Source: Treponema sp. JC4 (lineage in GTDB: Bacteria; Spirochaetota; Spirochaetia; Treponematales; Treponemataceae). Taken from it: a stretch of DNA of 61,249 bases. The stretch spans positions 1-61,249 of the forward strand of contig NZ_AJGU01000014.1 in NCBI RefSeq assembly GCF_000260795.1, given 5' to 3'. The notes below the pieces were generated by a model, which worked only from the letters and a program-made list of their open reading frames with translations, was not told the DNA's origin and searched no databases. Both the position numbers and the translations under genes were made by a program. Numbering within the stretch: the stretch's first letter is position 1; the number at the start of each line of letters is the position of its first letter. Shown piece by piece: positions 17,430-26,703 of this stretch.

Positions 17430-19439
17430 TTATAGTAAGCTCACAGGGTCCACGTCGTATTCAATATATACATTCTGATTGTGGGTGTATTCAAAAGCAA
17501 GTTTACGGGCTGCTGCCTGCAGGGGAATAACAGATTTCCCTTTAAGTAAAATCTGATATCTGTAATTCTGACTTATCTTTTCTATAGGACATTCGGCCGG
17601 TCCTATGATTTCAGCTTCGCGAGGAGTGTTTTCTCTTATAATTTTTGCAGCATCATTAGCGGTCTGGCAGGCAAGTGCCTTATTAAAGGAACGGAATACT
17701 ATGCGCACTAAGCGGCTGAAGGGTGGAAATTCCAGAAGCTGTCGGTTGGCAAGTTCTTTTTCGTAAAAATCAATAACTTTTCCTGTGCAGGCGAATAAGA
17801 CCGGTTCGCGGCTTGGATCATAAGTCTGTACAAGAACCTTTCCGTCCGGGAAATAACGTCCAGCGCGGCCAGCAACCTGAGTTATGAGTGAGAATGTGCG
17901 TTCTGAAGCGCGGAAGTCCGGCATATGTAGGCCTGCGTCTGCCATAATAACACCGACCAGCTGCAGGTTAGGAAAGTTTAATCCTTTTGCAACCATCTGA
18001 GTTCCAAGTAAAATGTCGTATTTTCCCTGGCGGAAGTCTTCCAGGTTTGCAAGAAGTTCTTCTTTTTTACCGGTTACGTCGGTGTCCAGACGGAGAACTC
18101 TTGCGTTAGGGAATTTTGCCCGGGTTTCTGCTTCTATAAACTCTGTACCAAATCCGTTACTTCCAATATCCAGAGAGCCGCAGGAAGGGCAGCTTTGTGG
18201 AGGTGTCATCGACCAGCCGCAGTAGTGGCAGGTCAGGCGGTGGGTGGCCTTGTGGTAGGTAAGGGGCACCGAGCAGTTTTTGCAGACAAGTTCATAGCCG
18301 CAGGAATTGCAGCGGAAAAAGTGGGTAAAACCGCGGCGATTCAAAAACAAAATAGTCTGCTTTTTATTATCAAGTGTCTTTTTAATTTCGTCTTCAAGCG
18401 GTTTTGAAATACAGCCGTCTGTCCCGTAAAGATTGAGGTTTATGCAGGATATATGAGGCATAGTTCCGCCGGCCAGTCGTTTTGTAAGTGTATGGCGGAC
18501 AATAGTGCCGGTTTTCATACCGTACCAGGCTTCTACAGAAGGGGTAGCACTTCCCATTACAAGAGGAATCTTTAAGTTCTGAGCTCTTTTCATTGCAACC
18601 TGGCGGGCGTGATAGCGGGGATTGTTTCCCGATTTATAAGAGCCGTCGTGCTCTTCGTCAATAATAATAAGGCCTAAGTCGGGTACCGGTGCAAAAATTG
18701 CGGAACGGGCTCCTACAATTACCCTCGCTTCCTTGTGCATGATTTTATGCCACTGGGTAAGGCGCTGGCTTGGAGTAAGACCTGAATGAATGATTGCCGC
18801 TGTGTTCCCGAAGCGTTCTGCAATAGAAGTTGCAACCTGACCTGTAAGGCTGATTTCCGGTACAAGATAGATTATTCCTTTTCCTTGTGAAAGTATGCGT
18901 TCTGCGAGGGTAAGAAAAACTTCTGTTTTTCCGGTTCCCGTCGGTCCGTAAAGATAGTGAAAAAGTTTTTCCTTGCCAGAAGCGGTATTTTGAGAAGCAA
19001 GAATTTCTTCTACCGCAGCTTTCTGCTCATCAGACAGAATGTTTTTCTGGGGAACGGTAAGTTCGTTTTCAAAAGAAAATCCGCCAGCACTTGTTTCGCG
19101 CCTTCCCGAAGGAATCATAGAAAAAACAGCTTCTCCAAGAGTACACAAATAATAGTGCGAAAGCCATTTTGCCATTTCAAAAAGTTCAGGACCAAAAAGC
19201 GGCTCTTTATCTAAAATGCGTTTTATAGGACGGATTTTGGAAGCATCAACCGGGCAGGTGGGCGGAATCTGTTCTGTAATTTCCATTATAAAACCTGTAA
19301 GCTTCTGGTTTCCGAACATGATTTCAGCACGTTTTCCTACCTCCGGGCGGAGTTCAGGCTTTTCGTCTTCCGGCGCAGTATAAGAGTAGGTAAAGGGCTG
19401 GTTTACAGGACGATTTATAATAATCTGCAGATAGAGCAT
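17430..19439 (-). CDS. priA: Primosomal protein N' (replication restart helicase PriA)
   Basis: PriA recognises stalled forks and D-loops and reloads the replicative helicase. The 669-residue protein has an N-terminal DNA-binding domain, the Walker A motif GPTGTGKTEVFL, a DEEHD box (IIDEEHDGSYKS), GSATPSVEAW, and an eight-cysteine zinc region (CNSCGYELVCKNC and CHYCGW ... CPSCG), followed by motifs V and VI (GTQMVAKGLNFP, QVAGRAGR). It is slightly shorter than E. coli PriA, mostly at the N-terminus. It is the last gene of a thiI-udg-priA operon, 5 bases after the glycosylase gene. Confidence 0.96.
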   Translation of the reverse strand: MLYLQIIINRPVNQPFTYSYTAPEDEKPELRPEVGKRAEIMFGNQKLTGFIMEITEQIPPTCPVDASKIRPIKRILDKEPLFGPELFEMAKWLSHYYLCTLGEAVFSMIPSGRRETSAGGFSFENELTVPQKNILSDEQKAAVEEILASQNTASGKEKLFHYLYGPTGTGKTEVFLTLAERILSQGKGIIYLVPEISLTGQVATSIAERFGNTAAIIHSGLTPSQRLTQWHKIMHKEARVIVGARSAIFAPVPDLGLIIIDEEHDGSYKSGNNPRYHARQVAMKRAQNLKIPLVMGSATPSVEAWYGMKTGTIVRHTLTKRLAGGTMPHISCINLNLYGTDGCISKPLEDEIKKTLDNKKQTILFLNRRGFTHFFRCNSCGYELVCKNCSVPLTYHKATHRLTCHYCGWSMTPPQSCPSCGSLDIGSNGFGTEFIEAETRAKFPNARVLRLDTDVTGKKEELLANLEDFRQGKYDILLGTQMVAKGLNFPNLQLVGVIMADAGLHMPDFRASERTFSLITQVAGRAGRYFPDGKVLVQTYDPSREPVLFACTGKVIDFYEKELANRQLLEFPPFSRLVRIVFRSFNKALACQTANDAAKIIRENTPREAEIIGPAECPIEKISQNYRYQILLKGKSVIPLQAAARKLAFEYTHNQNVYIEYDVDPVSLL

Positions 19440-19444
19440 TTTTA

Positions 19445-20233
19445 TTACTGATTGCCGCCTGTAAGAGTGTCTAATTTCTGGCGGAATTTTTTAAGGTCTT
19501 CCCAGGCCGGGCGCTTTAAATCCTGATTTCTGAGAAGTGCGCTTGGGTGATAGGTTGCCATAAGGGGAATACCTGAAAATTCAAAAAATTGTCCTCTCAG
19601 CTTTCCTATTGCTTCTTCTGAATTAAGCATTTTATGGGCAGAAATACGTCCCATGCACAAAATCATCTTAGGTTTGAGGATTTTAATCTGAGCTTCAAGG
19701 AAAGAAAAACAGGCTTCCTGTTCTTCGGGAAATGGGTCGCGGTTCTGGGGCGGACGGCACTTTACAACGTTTGCAATAAAGCAGTTTGTCGTGCGTGAAA
19801 GTCCGATTGCACCAAGCATTTTATCAAGCAGGATTCCGGCCTTTCCAACAAATGGGCGGCCCTGCATATCCTCGTCGTAGCCGGGACCTTCGCCGATAAC
19901 AAGAACCTCCGGGTGAGGAACACCTTCGCCTGGAACAACGTTTGTGCGGGTTCGCGCAAGCTGACAATGGGTACATTTTAAAATTTTTGAAGCGATGCTT
20001 TCGATTGTGAGCGGGCTGGCGTCTGACTGGGCGCCTAAGACCACGGCGGAAGGTGCTGCCTGAATATTTGAACCGGCACTCGCTTCGATTTTAGAAGGCA
20101 TTTCTGGCGCAGGGGTGTCATCATCTTCAAAAATCGGCTTATTTGCAAAAGCAGACGGCACAAAGCCACCGTTAGCCTGCGCACTGGCGTTTTTGAGAAG
20201 ATTAAAAATCAGCTCTTTTTCACTTGCCTTCAT
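19445..20233 (-). CDS. Family 4 (iron-sulfur) uracil-DNA glycosylase
   Basis: Removes uracil from DNA, starting base excision repair. The 262-residue protein has the family 4 hallmarks: CTHCQLARTRTNVVPGEG with two iron-sulfur cysteines, the catalytic loop GEGPGYDEDMQGRPFVGKAG, NVVKCRPPQNRDP with a third cysteine, and a C-terminal YHPSALLR motif. A further cysteine in EEQEACFSF completes the 4Fe-4S set. An alanine-rich N-terminal extension of about 85 residues resembles the linker often seen in spirochaete and thermophile relatives. It lies between thiI and priA with 3- and 5-base gaps. Confidence 0.93.
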   Translation of the reverse strand: MKASEKELIFNLLKNASAQANGGFVPSAFANKPIFEDDDTPAPEMPSKIEASAGSNIQAAPSAVVLGAQSDASPLTIESIASKILKCTHCQLARTRTNVVPGEGVPHPEVLVIGEGPGYDEDMQGRPFVGKAGILLDKMLGAIGLSRTTNCFIANVVKCRPPQNRDPFPEEQEACFSFLEAQIKILKPKMILCMGRISAHKMLNSEEAIGKLRGQFFEFSGIPLMATYHPSALLRNQDLKRPAWEDLKKFRQKLDTLTGGNQ

Positions 20234-20236
20234 TGC

Positions 20237-21436
20237 CTATGCCTCGTTAGGATCGTCTTTGTCGGTGCGGACATCAGGCTCGTTGCCAAAAGTGAACTTT
20301 ATGATTTTTCTGTCGTCAAATGACTTCTGAATAAGCTCGTCGACCCCAAGATTTTTATAGATTTCTTCGGCGTCTTCAATTCGGCCGCGCAAAACAGGAT
20401 GCTTAGGGCTGAAAAGTACGCAGCAGTCCTCGTAAGGAAGAATTGAAGTTTCGTAAGTGTCGATAAAGTTTGCAGTTTCAATAATTTCTTCCTTGTCCAG
20501 GCCGCAGAGAGGGCGAAGAAGAGGGAAGTCTGCAAAATGCTCGGTAACGTTCATGTTTTCAATTGTCTGGCTTGCAACCTGACCAAGACTTTCGCCAGTG
20601 ATAATACACTGAGCCTTACAGCGGGCTGCAAGAATGTTTGCAACCTTCATCATGCAGACGCGGAGCATAAGGGTAGACCAGGCTTCCGGCGCCTTCTTTT
20701 TGATTTCCATCTGAACTTCGGTAAAAGGAATAACATTGAGGTAAACAGTGATTCCATAGTAGGCCAGCTTCTGTGCAAGGTCTTCTACCTTTTTCTGTGC
20801 CTCCTCCGAAGTGTAAGGGTATGAGTGATAGTAAACACATTCAATTTTCATGCCGCGGCGTAGCATACGGTAGCCGGCAACAGGGGAGTCGAGGCCTCCG
20901 CTCAAAAGAAGAAGGCCTTTTCCGCTTGAACCAACAGGAAGTCCCCGGCAGCCAACGTTTTCGTCAGAATAAACAAAAACCTTTTCGCGAACTTCAACGT
21001 AAATTACGCAGTCAGGTTTGTGAACGTCGACCTTCATAAGTTTTTCTACGTCGCCTGCTGCCTCGCAGCAGATTTCGTAAGAGTTCATAGGAAAGTTCTT
21101 TTCTGCCCGTTTTGCCTGAATCTTAAAAGTTTTGCAGCCTTTTGCAGCCAGGCGTTCGGCAATCTGGTAAACCGTAGCCTTAATTGCTCCAATATCTTTT
21201 TCGCAGGTCTCTGCCTTTGCCCAGCCTGTAATTCCAAGAATATGATTTAATGTGAATTCAACTTTTTCGCTGTCTTTTTCGTCGCATTCGATATACATTC
21301 GGCCCGCGTGAAGAACAACGCGCGCATCAATTCCGCTAAGACACTTTCTGGTATTTCTTGCCAGAAGATTTTCAAAATCGCGAAGATTCGAGCCCTTCAA
21401 AGTAAGCTCGCCAAGTTTTGCAAGATATGTAAACAT
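20237..21436 (-). CDS. thiI: tRNA sulfurtransferase ThiI (4-thiouridine synthesis)
   Basis: ThiI makes 4-thiouridine at tRNA position 8 and can supply sulfur for thiamine. I start it at the ATG giving MFTYLAKLGELTLKGSNLRDF, which fits the usual N-terminus; the frame is open 26 codons further upstream but that stretch is unlike the family. A ferredoxin-like plus THUMP domain (about residues 60-165) is followed by the PP-loop LLLSGGLDSPVAGYRML and GESLGQVASQTIENM. No C-terminal rhodanese domain is present; the protein is about 399 residues, like the short bacterial form. Confidence 0.94.
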   Translation of the reverse strand: MFTYLAKLGELTLKGSNLRDFENLLARNTRKCLSGIDARVVLHAGRMYIECDEKDSEKVEFTLNHILGITGWAKAETCEKDIGAIKATVYQIAERLAAKGCKTFKIQAKRAEKNFPMNSYEICCEAAGDVEKLMKVDVHKPDCVIYVEVREKVFVYSDENVGCRGLPVGSSGKGLLLLSGGLDSPVAGYRMLRRGMKIECVYYHSYPYTSEEAQKKVEDLAQKLAYYGITVYLNVIPFTEVQMEIKKKAPEAWSTLMLRVCMMKVANILAARCKAQCIITGESLGQVASQTIENMNVTEHFADFPLLRPLCGLDKEEIIETANFIDTYETSILPYEDCCVLFSPKHPVLRGRIEDAEEIYKNLGVDELIQKSFDDRKIIKFTFGNEPDVRTDKDDPNEA

Positions 21437-21556
21437 ATCTATATTATAGAGGAAAAACGGGGAATTGAAAATCGGGGGAAATGAGATTGATGAAGAAAAT
21501 ACACCTTTGACCAAAATTCGCCAAATACAGTATTATGATTTTACTTTAAGGAAAAT

Positions 21557-21934
21557 ATGATGCTTAAAAAAATATTAAAATGGATTCCGTCAATCTTTAT
21601 TGCCAGCTGCAGCTTTTATCTTTCTTCACAAGAACATCTTGAACATATGCCTTCCTTCTGGAATGCTGATAAGGTGGTGCATTTTTTCTGTTATTCGGGA
21701 TTCTGCTTTTTTACAGCCTTTGCCTGCAATATAAAATCCTATAAAAAGGTCTGGCTGCCGCTTTTAATTATAAGTTTATGGGGAATAAGTGATGAAATAC
21801 ATCAGAGCTTTGTTCCCGGACGATCTGCATCAGTTTTTGACTGGATGGCAGATACATTGGGAGCTCTGCTGGGAGCTTTAGTTTATGTTAAATTTGTAAG
21901 CCTTGTAAGTAACTGGCTTAAAGCGAAACATTAA
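21557..21934 (+). CDS. VanZ family membrane protein
   Basis: A 125-residue protein with three to four membrane helices and the VanZ-type signatures ADKVVHFFCYSGFCFF (conserved DKxxHxxxY/FxxF) and WGISDEIHQSFVPGRSASVFDW (DExxQxFxPxRxxxxxD). VanZ in enterococci gives low teicoplanin resistance, but in most bacteria these proteins have no proven role. It stands alone, divergent from thiI and convergent with the small 77-residue gene. Confidence 0.85.
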   Translation: MMLKKILKWIPSIFIASCSFYLSSQEHLEHMPSFWNADKVVHFFCYSGFCFFTAFACNIKSYKKVWLPLLIISLWGISDEIHQSFVPGRSASVFDWMADTLGALLGALVYVKFVSLVSNWLKAKH

Positions 21935-21952
21935 GATTAATTATTTCGCTTT
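21920..21952. terminator. Inverted repeat shared by the ends of two convergent genes
   Basis: AAAGCGAAA and TTTCGCTTT pair across a 15-base loop, spanning the stop codons of the VanZ-like gene and the small minus-strand gene. It could terminate both transcripts, though the trailing T-run is short. Confidence 0.4.
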
Positions 21953-22174
21953 TGCTCTTGCAATTCTTTCGACCTTTTTATGCTTCATTCTAACAAGAAT
22001 GTCGTCTGTCTGGGCAAACTCGTTGTAAGACATCTTGTTTTTTCTAACCAGATCAACAAACTTGCCTTCAAGCTTAAAAAGATACTTGTTGTATTTTTCG
22101 CAGGAAACTTCAGGATTAAAACACTGTGCCAGAGCCTTATCAATAGACTCACATACAAAACGTTCTTTTGTCAT
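21941..22174 (-). CDS. Small charged protein of unknown function
   Basis: A 77-residue basic protein, MTKERFVCESIDKALAQC onward, helical, ending in a run of lysine and arginine (KHKKVERIARAKAK). No signal peptide or membrane segment. The start is well supported: AAGGGGGC lies at the right distance before ATG, and a good promoter is found further upstream. I do not recognise a family; a nucleic-acid-binding or ribosome-associated role is possible from its charge but unproven. Confidence 0.65.
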   Translation of the reverse strand: MTKERFVCESIDKALAQCFNPEVSCEKYNKYLFKLEGKFVDLVRKNKMSYNEFAQTDDILVRMKHKKVERIARAKAK

Positions 22175-22229
22175 AATTTTTGCCCCCTTTCTTAAAAATA
22201 TCTTTTTGTTATAACTATAACCGAAAATT

Positions 22230-22258
22230 ATAATATAACATTTTTTAATAGTTGTAAA
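22230..22258 (-). promoter_or_regulatory. Promoter for the small 77-residue protein gene
   Basis: On the minus strand, TTTACA and TATTAT are 17 bases apart, about 55 bases before the ATG. The surrounding stretch (22175-22304) is very AT-rich and also has an AT-only inverted repeat (about 22272-22300) that might end the amylase transcript. Confidence 0.45.
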
Positions 22259-22304
22259 TAAAATTATTTAAAAATATTAAGAAATTTCTTAAATATTTTA
22301 TAAA

Positions 22305-23709
22305 TTAGTAGACTACATATATCTGCTGAGAGTTCAATTTTCCAGTAATAATGCCTTTTTTTACTTTGAATTGCAGGTCGTGAGCTCTGTCGGTGTAAAC
22401 ACCATCTGGCAGAGAGGTATTTGCCTTAAACTTAACTCCCTCTCCTGCGTTAATAATTACAAGCCCTTTTTTTTCCGCGTTCAATGCATAAAATCTTAGT
22501 TCCGCCATCTTCATCAGCATTAAAAATGTTTTCATCTTCGCCACGCATTGCAGTTCTAAAATTATTTACTGCAATTACTTCAGGATTTTTAAACTCATCA
22601 TTTCCGGCATCTCCTATTTTTGATGCCCCCGGAAACTGCACTCCTTCTGCGCCCTTTGGCCTGCTGAAAAACAAAGGTGTACCTTCTTTTCGTGCCGCAA
22701 TTACTGCCCAGCCTGCACGAAGCTGGAAATTTGTAAGCTTTGCACTTTCTCCTTCGTTTGCGTAAGTGTCGTGAGATTCAACCCAGGTTACAAGACGGTC
22801 TCCACCAGCATCGTTGCGCCAGTTTTTAAGATATTTTGCAGAAAGAGAATCGCTTTTTACCTGACTGCGAAGAGTTTTTCCGTAATGACTTGCTGTAACT
22901 GCAAGATACTTTGCATAATCTTTTTCGCGGGTGTTTTCTGCCTGCAAAACTTCGCCGTACAAGAACAAATCTCCGGCTCTATGAAGTTTAATTCCGTTAA
23001 CCGCCTCCTGCCCGGTGAATACAGGCCAGAAGTTATTTTTTGTTGCAGCAGGGTCAAGCGGGTCATCAGGAAGGGCGATATGTTTTGCAGTATCAAAACG
23101 GAAACCGTCTGCACCGCAATCAATGGCATCGTTCATAAAGGTCATAAAATAAGTCTGAAAGAGGGGATTTTCTGTGTTTACGTCCGGAAGACCGCCCATA
23201 GAATGGCTTGTTGCCTGAAGTCTGTTTGCAAAACTTTTTACAGACTGACTGCTGTTTGCATGGTAAAGCTTATCCATTCCTCCGCAGGCCTTTACAAAAT
23301 CTGCATTAAGTGCTTCTTTTTTAGGTGTGGTATGATTTGGAACGACATCTACAATCACGCCGATTCCAAGACTTTCTGCCTTTCTGCACATACGCTCAAA
23401 GTCTTCGCGATTTCCCAGCTGATAGTTTCCTATTTTCCAGTCTATCGGCTGATACTGGTAATACCACTTTCCGCCCCCGTTACGGCCAAAAAGTTCAAGC
23501 CCGCCATTTTCGCCCGGGAGACAGGTATTTATAGGAGAAGTCTGAATTGCAGTAAAACCGGCTGCTGCAATTTCCGGAAGTTTTTCTTCTATAGTTTTAA
23601 ATGACCAGCACCAGCAGTGTAAGATTGCACCGTCCTTAATTATTGCTTTTGGAACTGCAAAAAGAAAACTGAAATTTAAAACCATCAAAGCAAGAAATAC
23701 TTTTTTCAT
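22305..23709 (-). CDS. Exported alpha-amylase (GH13), with a one-base frameshift near the C-terminus
   Basis: Hydrolyses alpha-1,4-glucans such as starch, probably in the periplasm or outside. The ATG giving MKKVFLALMVLNFSFLFAV (signal peptide) has AGAAGG in front; the frame extends upstream but is less plausible. GH13 motifs are clear: VVPNH (122-126), GFRFDTAKH with nucleophile D206, YGEVL with acid/base E253, and ESHDTY with D314. After GTKILCIERGKK an A8 run (about 22467-22474) shifts the frame into a stop; with seven A it continues as GLVIINAGEGVKF through a normal C-terminal beta domain ending QQIYVVY. The corrected length is about 467 residues. It lies 25 bases after an exported unknown. 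Confidence 0.9.
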
Positions 23710-23734
23710 AATTAAAATCCTTCTATATAATAAA

Positions 23735-24742
23735 CTATTGTAAATCTTTCGCACGAAGTCCAAAATCCTTCTGGCGCTGACGCACAGCCTGAATATAAGG
23801 GTTATTTTTTTCCAGGGCGTCGATTAAATCCCAGTGCCAGTCCAGAGGAGGATCATGAGGCGGGAAAAGTGCCGGGGGATCTGACTTACGGCGTGAATTA
23901 GCCCCTTTTACTATCTTCATTAAATCTTCCAAGGTCTTTTTATCAGCCAGGCGGACAAGATAAGGCTCTTTATCAAGAATTAAAAAAGGAGAGTCTGCGG
24001 CATTTCCACCCATATACTTTACGCCCCGTTTTTCAAAAGAGATTGCTCCCTGGGGATTTCTGATTTTTTTACTTCGCCCGCTTACGCAGGAATAATTCTG
24101 ATTTTGCGAAATTATGTGTTTTGGGATCATAAAACTGACATCATCACGGATAAAATTAACCTTTTGGCTTTCATAATCCATATCAGATTTCCAGTAGCGT
24201 ACGTCGTAATAAGAATTACCTTCTTTTGTCAGATAAAAAACTCCGATATTTTCCTTCAAAGGCTCTTCATTCATTGTAATTCCGCGGGAAAGGGAATGTC
24301 CGACAAACATATTTTTATCATTTTCATCCTGAAGATAAAAATCAAGGAAGATTTTGTCGTCTGCAATCAAAAGTGGAACAAGATTTTTCTGCCGGTGAGA
24401 AAGCCTTGTTTCCAGCTCAAAAGCAGTAAACTGACCTTCCTTTTCTTTCAAATTTTTTACATCAAGGTAAATCTGCTGGGCTTTTTTAGTAGTTCCTGTA
24501 TTACGAACTCTCGGCTCCTTTTCATCATACTCTTTAGGTTCAACGGCTCTGTCATAATACCAGCCGTAATATTCCTTAAGAAGAATCACTGCCTGTGGCT
24601 TTCCACTCTCATCTTCACTTTCTTCAAAAAAAACAATGCGGTCTTTCCCTTCCCAGATGCCATATAGGGAAGAAGGAAGGCTTTGTGAAAAACAAAAATT
24701 AAATAGAAAGAAGAAAAACAAAATAAAAGCAGACTTTTTCAT
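23735..24742 (-). CDS. Exported protein of unknown function
   Basis: A 335-residue protein with a clear signal peptide (KKSAFILFFFFLFNFCFSQS) and a likely cut after CFS. The mature part begins LPSSLYGIWEGKDRIVFFEE, a layout like lipocalin- or calycin-type 'GxW' domains, and includes YYGWYYDRAV. The C-terminal region is proline-rich (SDPPALFPPHDPPLDWHWDL). I do not recognise a family. It is upstream of and probably co-transcribed with the alpha-amylase; the two might share export or substrate, but this is inference only. Confidence 0.65.
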   Translation of the reverse strand: MKKSAFILFFFFLFNFCFSQSLPSSLYGIWEGKDRIVFFEESEDESGKPQAVILLKEYYGWYYDRAVEPKEYDEKEPRVRNTGTTKKAQQIYLDVKNLKEKEGQFTAFELETRLSHRQKNLVPLLIADDKIFLDFYLQDENDKNMFVGHSLSRGITMNEEPLKENIGVFYLTKEGNSYYDVRYWKSDMDYESQKVNFIRDDVSFMIPKHIISQNQNYSCVSGRSKKIRNPQGAISFEKRGVKYMGGNAADSPFLILDKEPYLVRLADKKTLEDLMKIVKGANSRRKSDPPALFPPHDPPLDWHWDLIDALEKNNPYIQAVRQRQKDFGLRAKDLQ

Positions 24743-24814
24743 AATTTTATTATCGGAAAGTTTTTATTATTTCAGAAAAATACTTCAACTATAAAAAGGA
24801 TTTCTGATTTTTTT

Positions 24815-24843
24815 TTGTCTTTTGACTCTTTCAGACATATAAT
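24815..24843 (+). promoter_or_regulatory. Sigma-70 type promoter for the 24871 gene
   Basis: TTGTCT and a perfect TATAAT are separated by 17 bases, ending 27 bases before the ATG. A GGAGGC ribosome binding site lies between them and the start codon. Confidence 0.55.
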
Positions 24844-24870
24844 TAAATATCATACTTTTGGAGGCAGCAC

Positions 24871-25479
24871 ATGAAAAAACTTACGTCTTTAATTTTAGCC
24901 CTTTTTGCTCTGGTAAATCTTACTTTTGCAAAGACTATCACAATTAAGTCAGAAAAACTACGTAATCTTAAGAGCGTTGCAAAGGTTGCTGAGCAGCTTG
25001 GTATGTATATTGTAGAAAATTATTCTGATATGTGGATTGCTAAATCCGAAGATAGTGATGATTTTGCAGTATATTATTCAGAAAAATATGAGGATGGCGA
25101 AGTTATTCTTGGTATGGTATACGTTCAGGGGCAGATGCTTTCGCGCATTGAATGTGATGTAAAGGAAGAAAACGGTCAAAAATCAAAGGCTATCTTAAAA
25201 GAATATGATAGAACTGTAATTTTTAATGACAACGGAAGCAATGTTTACCTTACAGATTTTGGTACACTTTTTGAAACTGTTGTCTGTATAGAGCACAGAA
25301 ACCGTATCAGAACAGGGCTTGCAGAAAAATATAATCTAGTGCTACCGGAAAGCACAGCCAAGAATGACCAGAATTTCAGGGCTCTTTTTGAAGAAATTAA
25401 TCCTACTCTTTCTGAAAAAAATAAAGCAGAAACAATAGAACTTCTTACACAATTACGAGACAGCAATTTTGTCTACTAG
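24871..25479 (+). CDS. Exported protein of unknown function
   Basis: A 202-residue protein with a signal peptide (KKLTSLILALFALVNLTFA) and cleavage likely after TFA. The mature part starts KTITIKSEKLRN and is mixed alpha/beta with acidic patches; a C-terminal helix-rich end follows. No cysteine lipobox and no recognised motif. The start is fixed by GGAGGC and a good promoter. It precedes murG by 60 bases, but murG appears to have its own upstream AT-rich signals, so it may be monocistronic. Confidence 0.65.
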   Translation: MKKLTSLILALFALVNLTFAKTITIKSEKLRNLKSVAKVAEQLGMYIVENYSDMWIAKSEDSDDFAVYYSEKYEDGEVILGMVYVQGQMLSRIECDVKEENGQKSKAILKEYDRTVIFNDNGSNVYLTDFGTLFETVVCIEHRNRIRTGLAEKYNLVLPESTAKNDQNFRALFEEINPTLSEKNKAETIELLTQLRDSNFVY

Positions 25480-25539
25480 GCTCAGGCATCTTATTGTGCC
25501 AAATAGCGCAAACTCATTTTTTATGCTATATTATATAGT

Positions 25540-26703
25540 ATGAAATTAAACAAAAATCTTGTAGCATTTACAGGCGGCGGTACCGGGGGGCATATTTACC
25601 CGGGCCTTGCCGTTGCCGATGAAATAAAAAAATTTGCAGGAGCGTCTGGCTCAGACCAGACTCTGAAAATAATCTGGCTTGGCTGTTCAAAAGGTATGGA
25701 TAAAAAAATCGTAGAAAGTGCCGTGAGCGAGTCTGGTAAGCCTTCTGTAGAAAAGTTTTACGGTATTCCTTCCGGAAAACTTCGCCGCTATTTTTCCCTT
25801 CAGAATTTTTTTGATTTATTTAAGATTTTCGCAGGCTTTGTTTCTGCCTTTTTCATCCTTAAAAAGAACCGTCCCTGCGTACTTTTTTCTAAGGGTGGTT
25901 TTGTAAGCGTTCCTCCATGTATTGCGGCCCGTCTCTTGCATATTCCTGTTTATACTCATGAATGTGATTTTTCGCTGGGCCTTGCCAACAGAATTAATTT
26001 TAAATCTGCTAAAAAAATGTTTGTTTCTTTTGAAGAAACAAAAAATCTGCTTTCTGAGGCTGATAAAGAACGGGTTATTGTAAGCGGAAATCCTGTCCGT
26101 CCGGTATTTTATAAGGCTGATGGCCTTCAGGGCAGGCGTTTTTTAGGCATCCAGACAAGCGGTAAGCCTTTGCTTCTGGTTTTGGGAGGTTCGTCAGGTG
26201 CCCGCCAGATAAATAATCTTGTTTTTGATAATTTAGACTGGCTATGCCAGCGTTTTACTGTGGTTCACCAGACTGGACTATTGAATAATGATGAAAACAG
26301 GGAAGGGGAGCTTAAAGAAAAATACGGCGACTCCTACAAGCCTTATCAGTTTATTTACAAGGAAATGCCTGATGTTGTTGCGGCAGCCGATGTAGTTCTT
26401 TCCCGTGCCGGCGCAAACTCCATCTGGGAGGCTGCGGTTCTCTATAAGCCAATGCTTTTAATTCCTTTGTGCGGAAGTGGAACCCGCGGTGATCAGGTAG
26501 ACAATGCAAAATTCTTTGAAGAAAATCATTCTGCCCTTGTTCTGATTGGAGATGCTGCAACTTCTGAAAACATGAAAACAGAACTTACAAAAATGCTGGA
26601 GCCTTCTGTTCGCGAAAACTTTGCCGCAGAACTTAAAAAACTTTGCGGAGAGCAAAAGCCTGCGCAGAAAATTGCCGAAATTATATACGAGGAAACAAAA
26701 TGA
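25540..26703 (+). CDS. murG: UDP-GlcNAc:lipid I transferase MurG
   Basis: MurG adds N-acetylglucosamine to lipid I, forming lipid II for peptidoglycan, on the inner face of the membrane. The 387-residue protein has FTGGGTGGHIYPGLAVADE (G-loop 1), SKGGFVSVPPCIAARLLHIPV (described in shortened form), the second G-loop VLGGSSGARQINNL, and SRAGANSIWEAAVLYKPMLLIP for UDP-GlcNAc binding. No ribosome binding site is visible in front of the ATG; the upstream ATATTATATAGT may be a -10 box of a nearly leaderless transcript. It overlaps cvpA by 4 bases. Confidence 0.96.
   Translation: MKLNKNLVAFTGGGTGGHIYPGLAVADEIKKFAGASGSDQTLKIIWLGCSKGMDKKIVESAVSESGKPSVEKFYGIPSGKLRRYFSLQNFFDLFKIFAGFVSAFFILKKNRPCVLFSKGGFVSVPPCIAARLLHIPVYTHECDFSLGLANRINFKSAKKMFVSFEETKNLLSEADKERVIVSGNPVRPVFYKADGLQGRRFLGIQTSGKPLLLVLGGSSGARQINNLVFDNLDWLCQRFTVVHQTGLLNNDENREGELKEKYGDSYKPYQFIYKEMPDVVAAADVVLSRAGANSIWEAAVLYKPMLLIPLCGSGTRGDQVDNAKFFEENHSALVLIGDAATSENMKTELTKMLEPSVRENFAAELKKLCGEQKPAQKIAEIIYEETK

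Noticed and set aside
22305-22544. A separate 79-residue gene
   Set aside because: Its last ~55 residues are the missing C-terminal domain of the alpha-amylase, reached by removing one A from an A8 run; the start part is a shadow of the amylase frame.
22771-23604. A 277-residue plus-strand reading frame opposite the amylase
   Set aside because: It is the shadow of the GH13 catalytic domain, with a cysteine- and lysine-rich composition typical of antisense frames.
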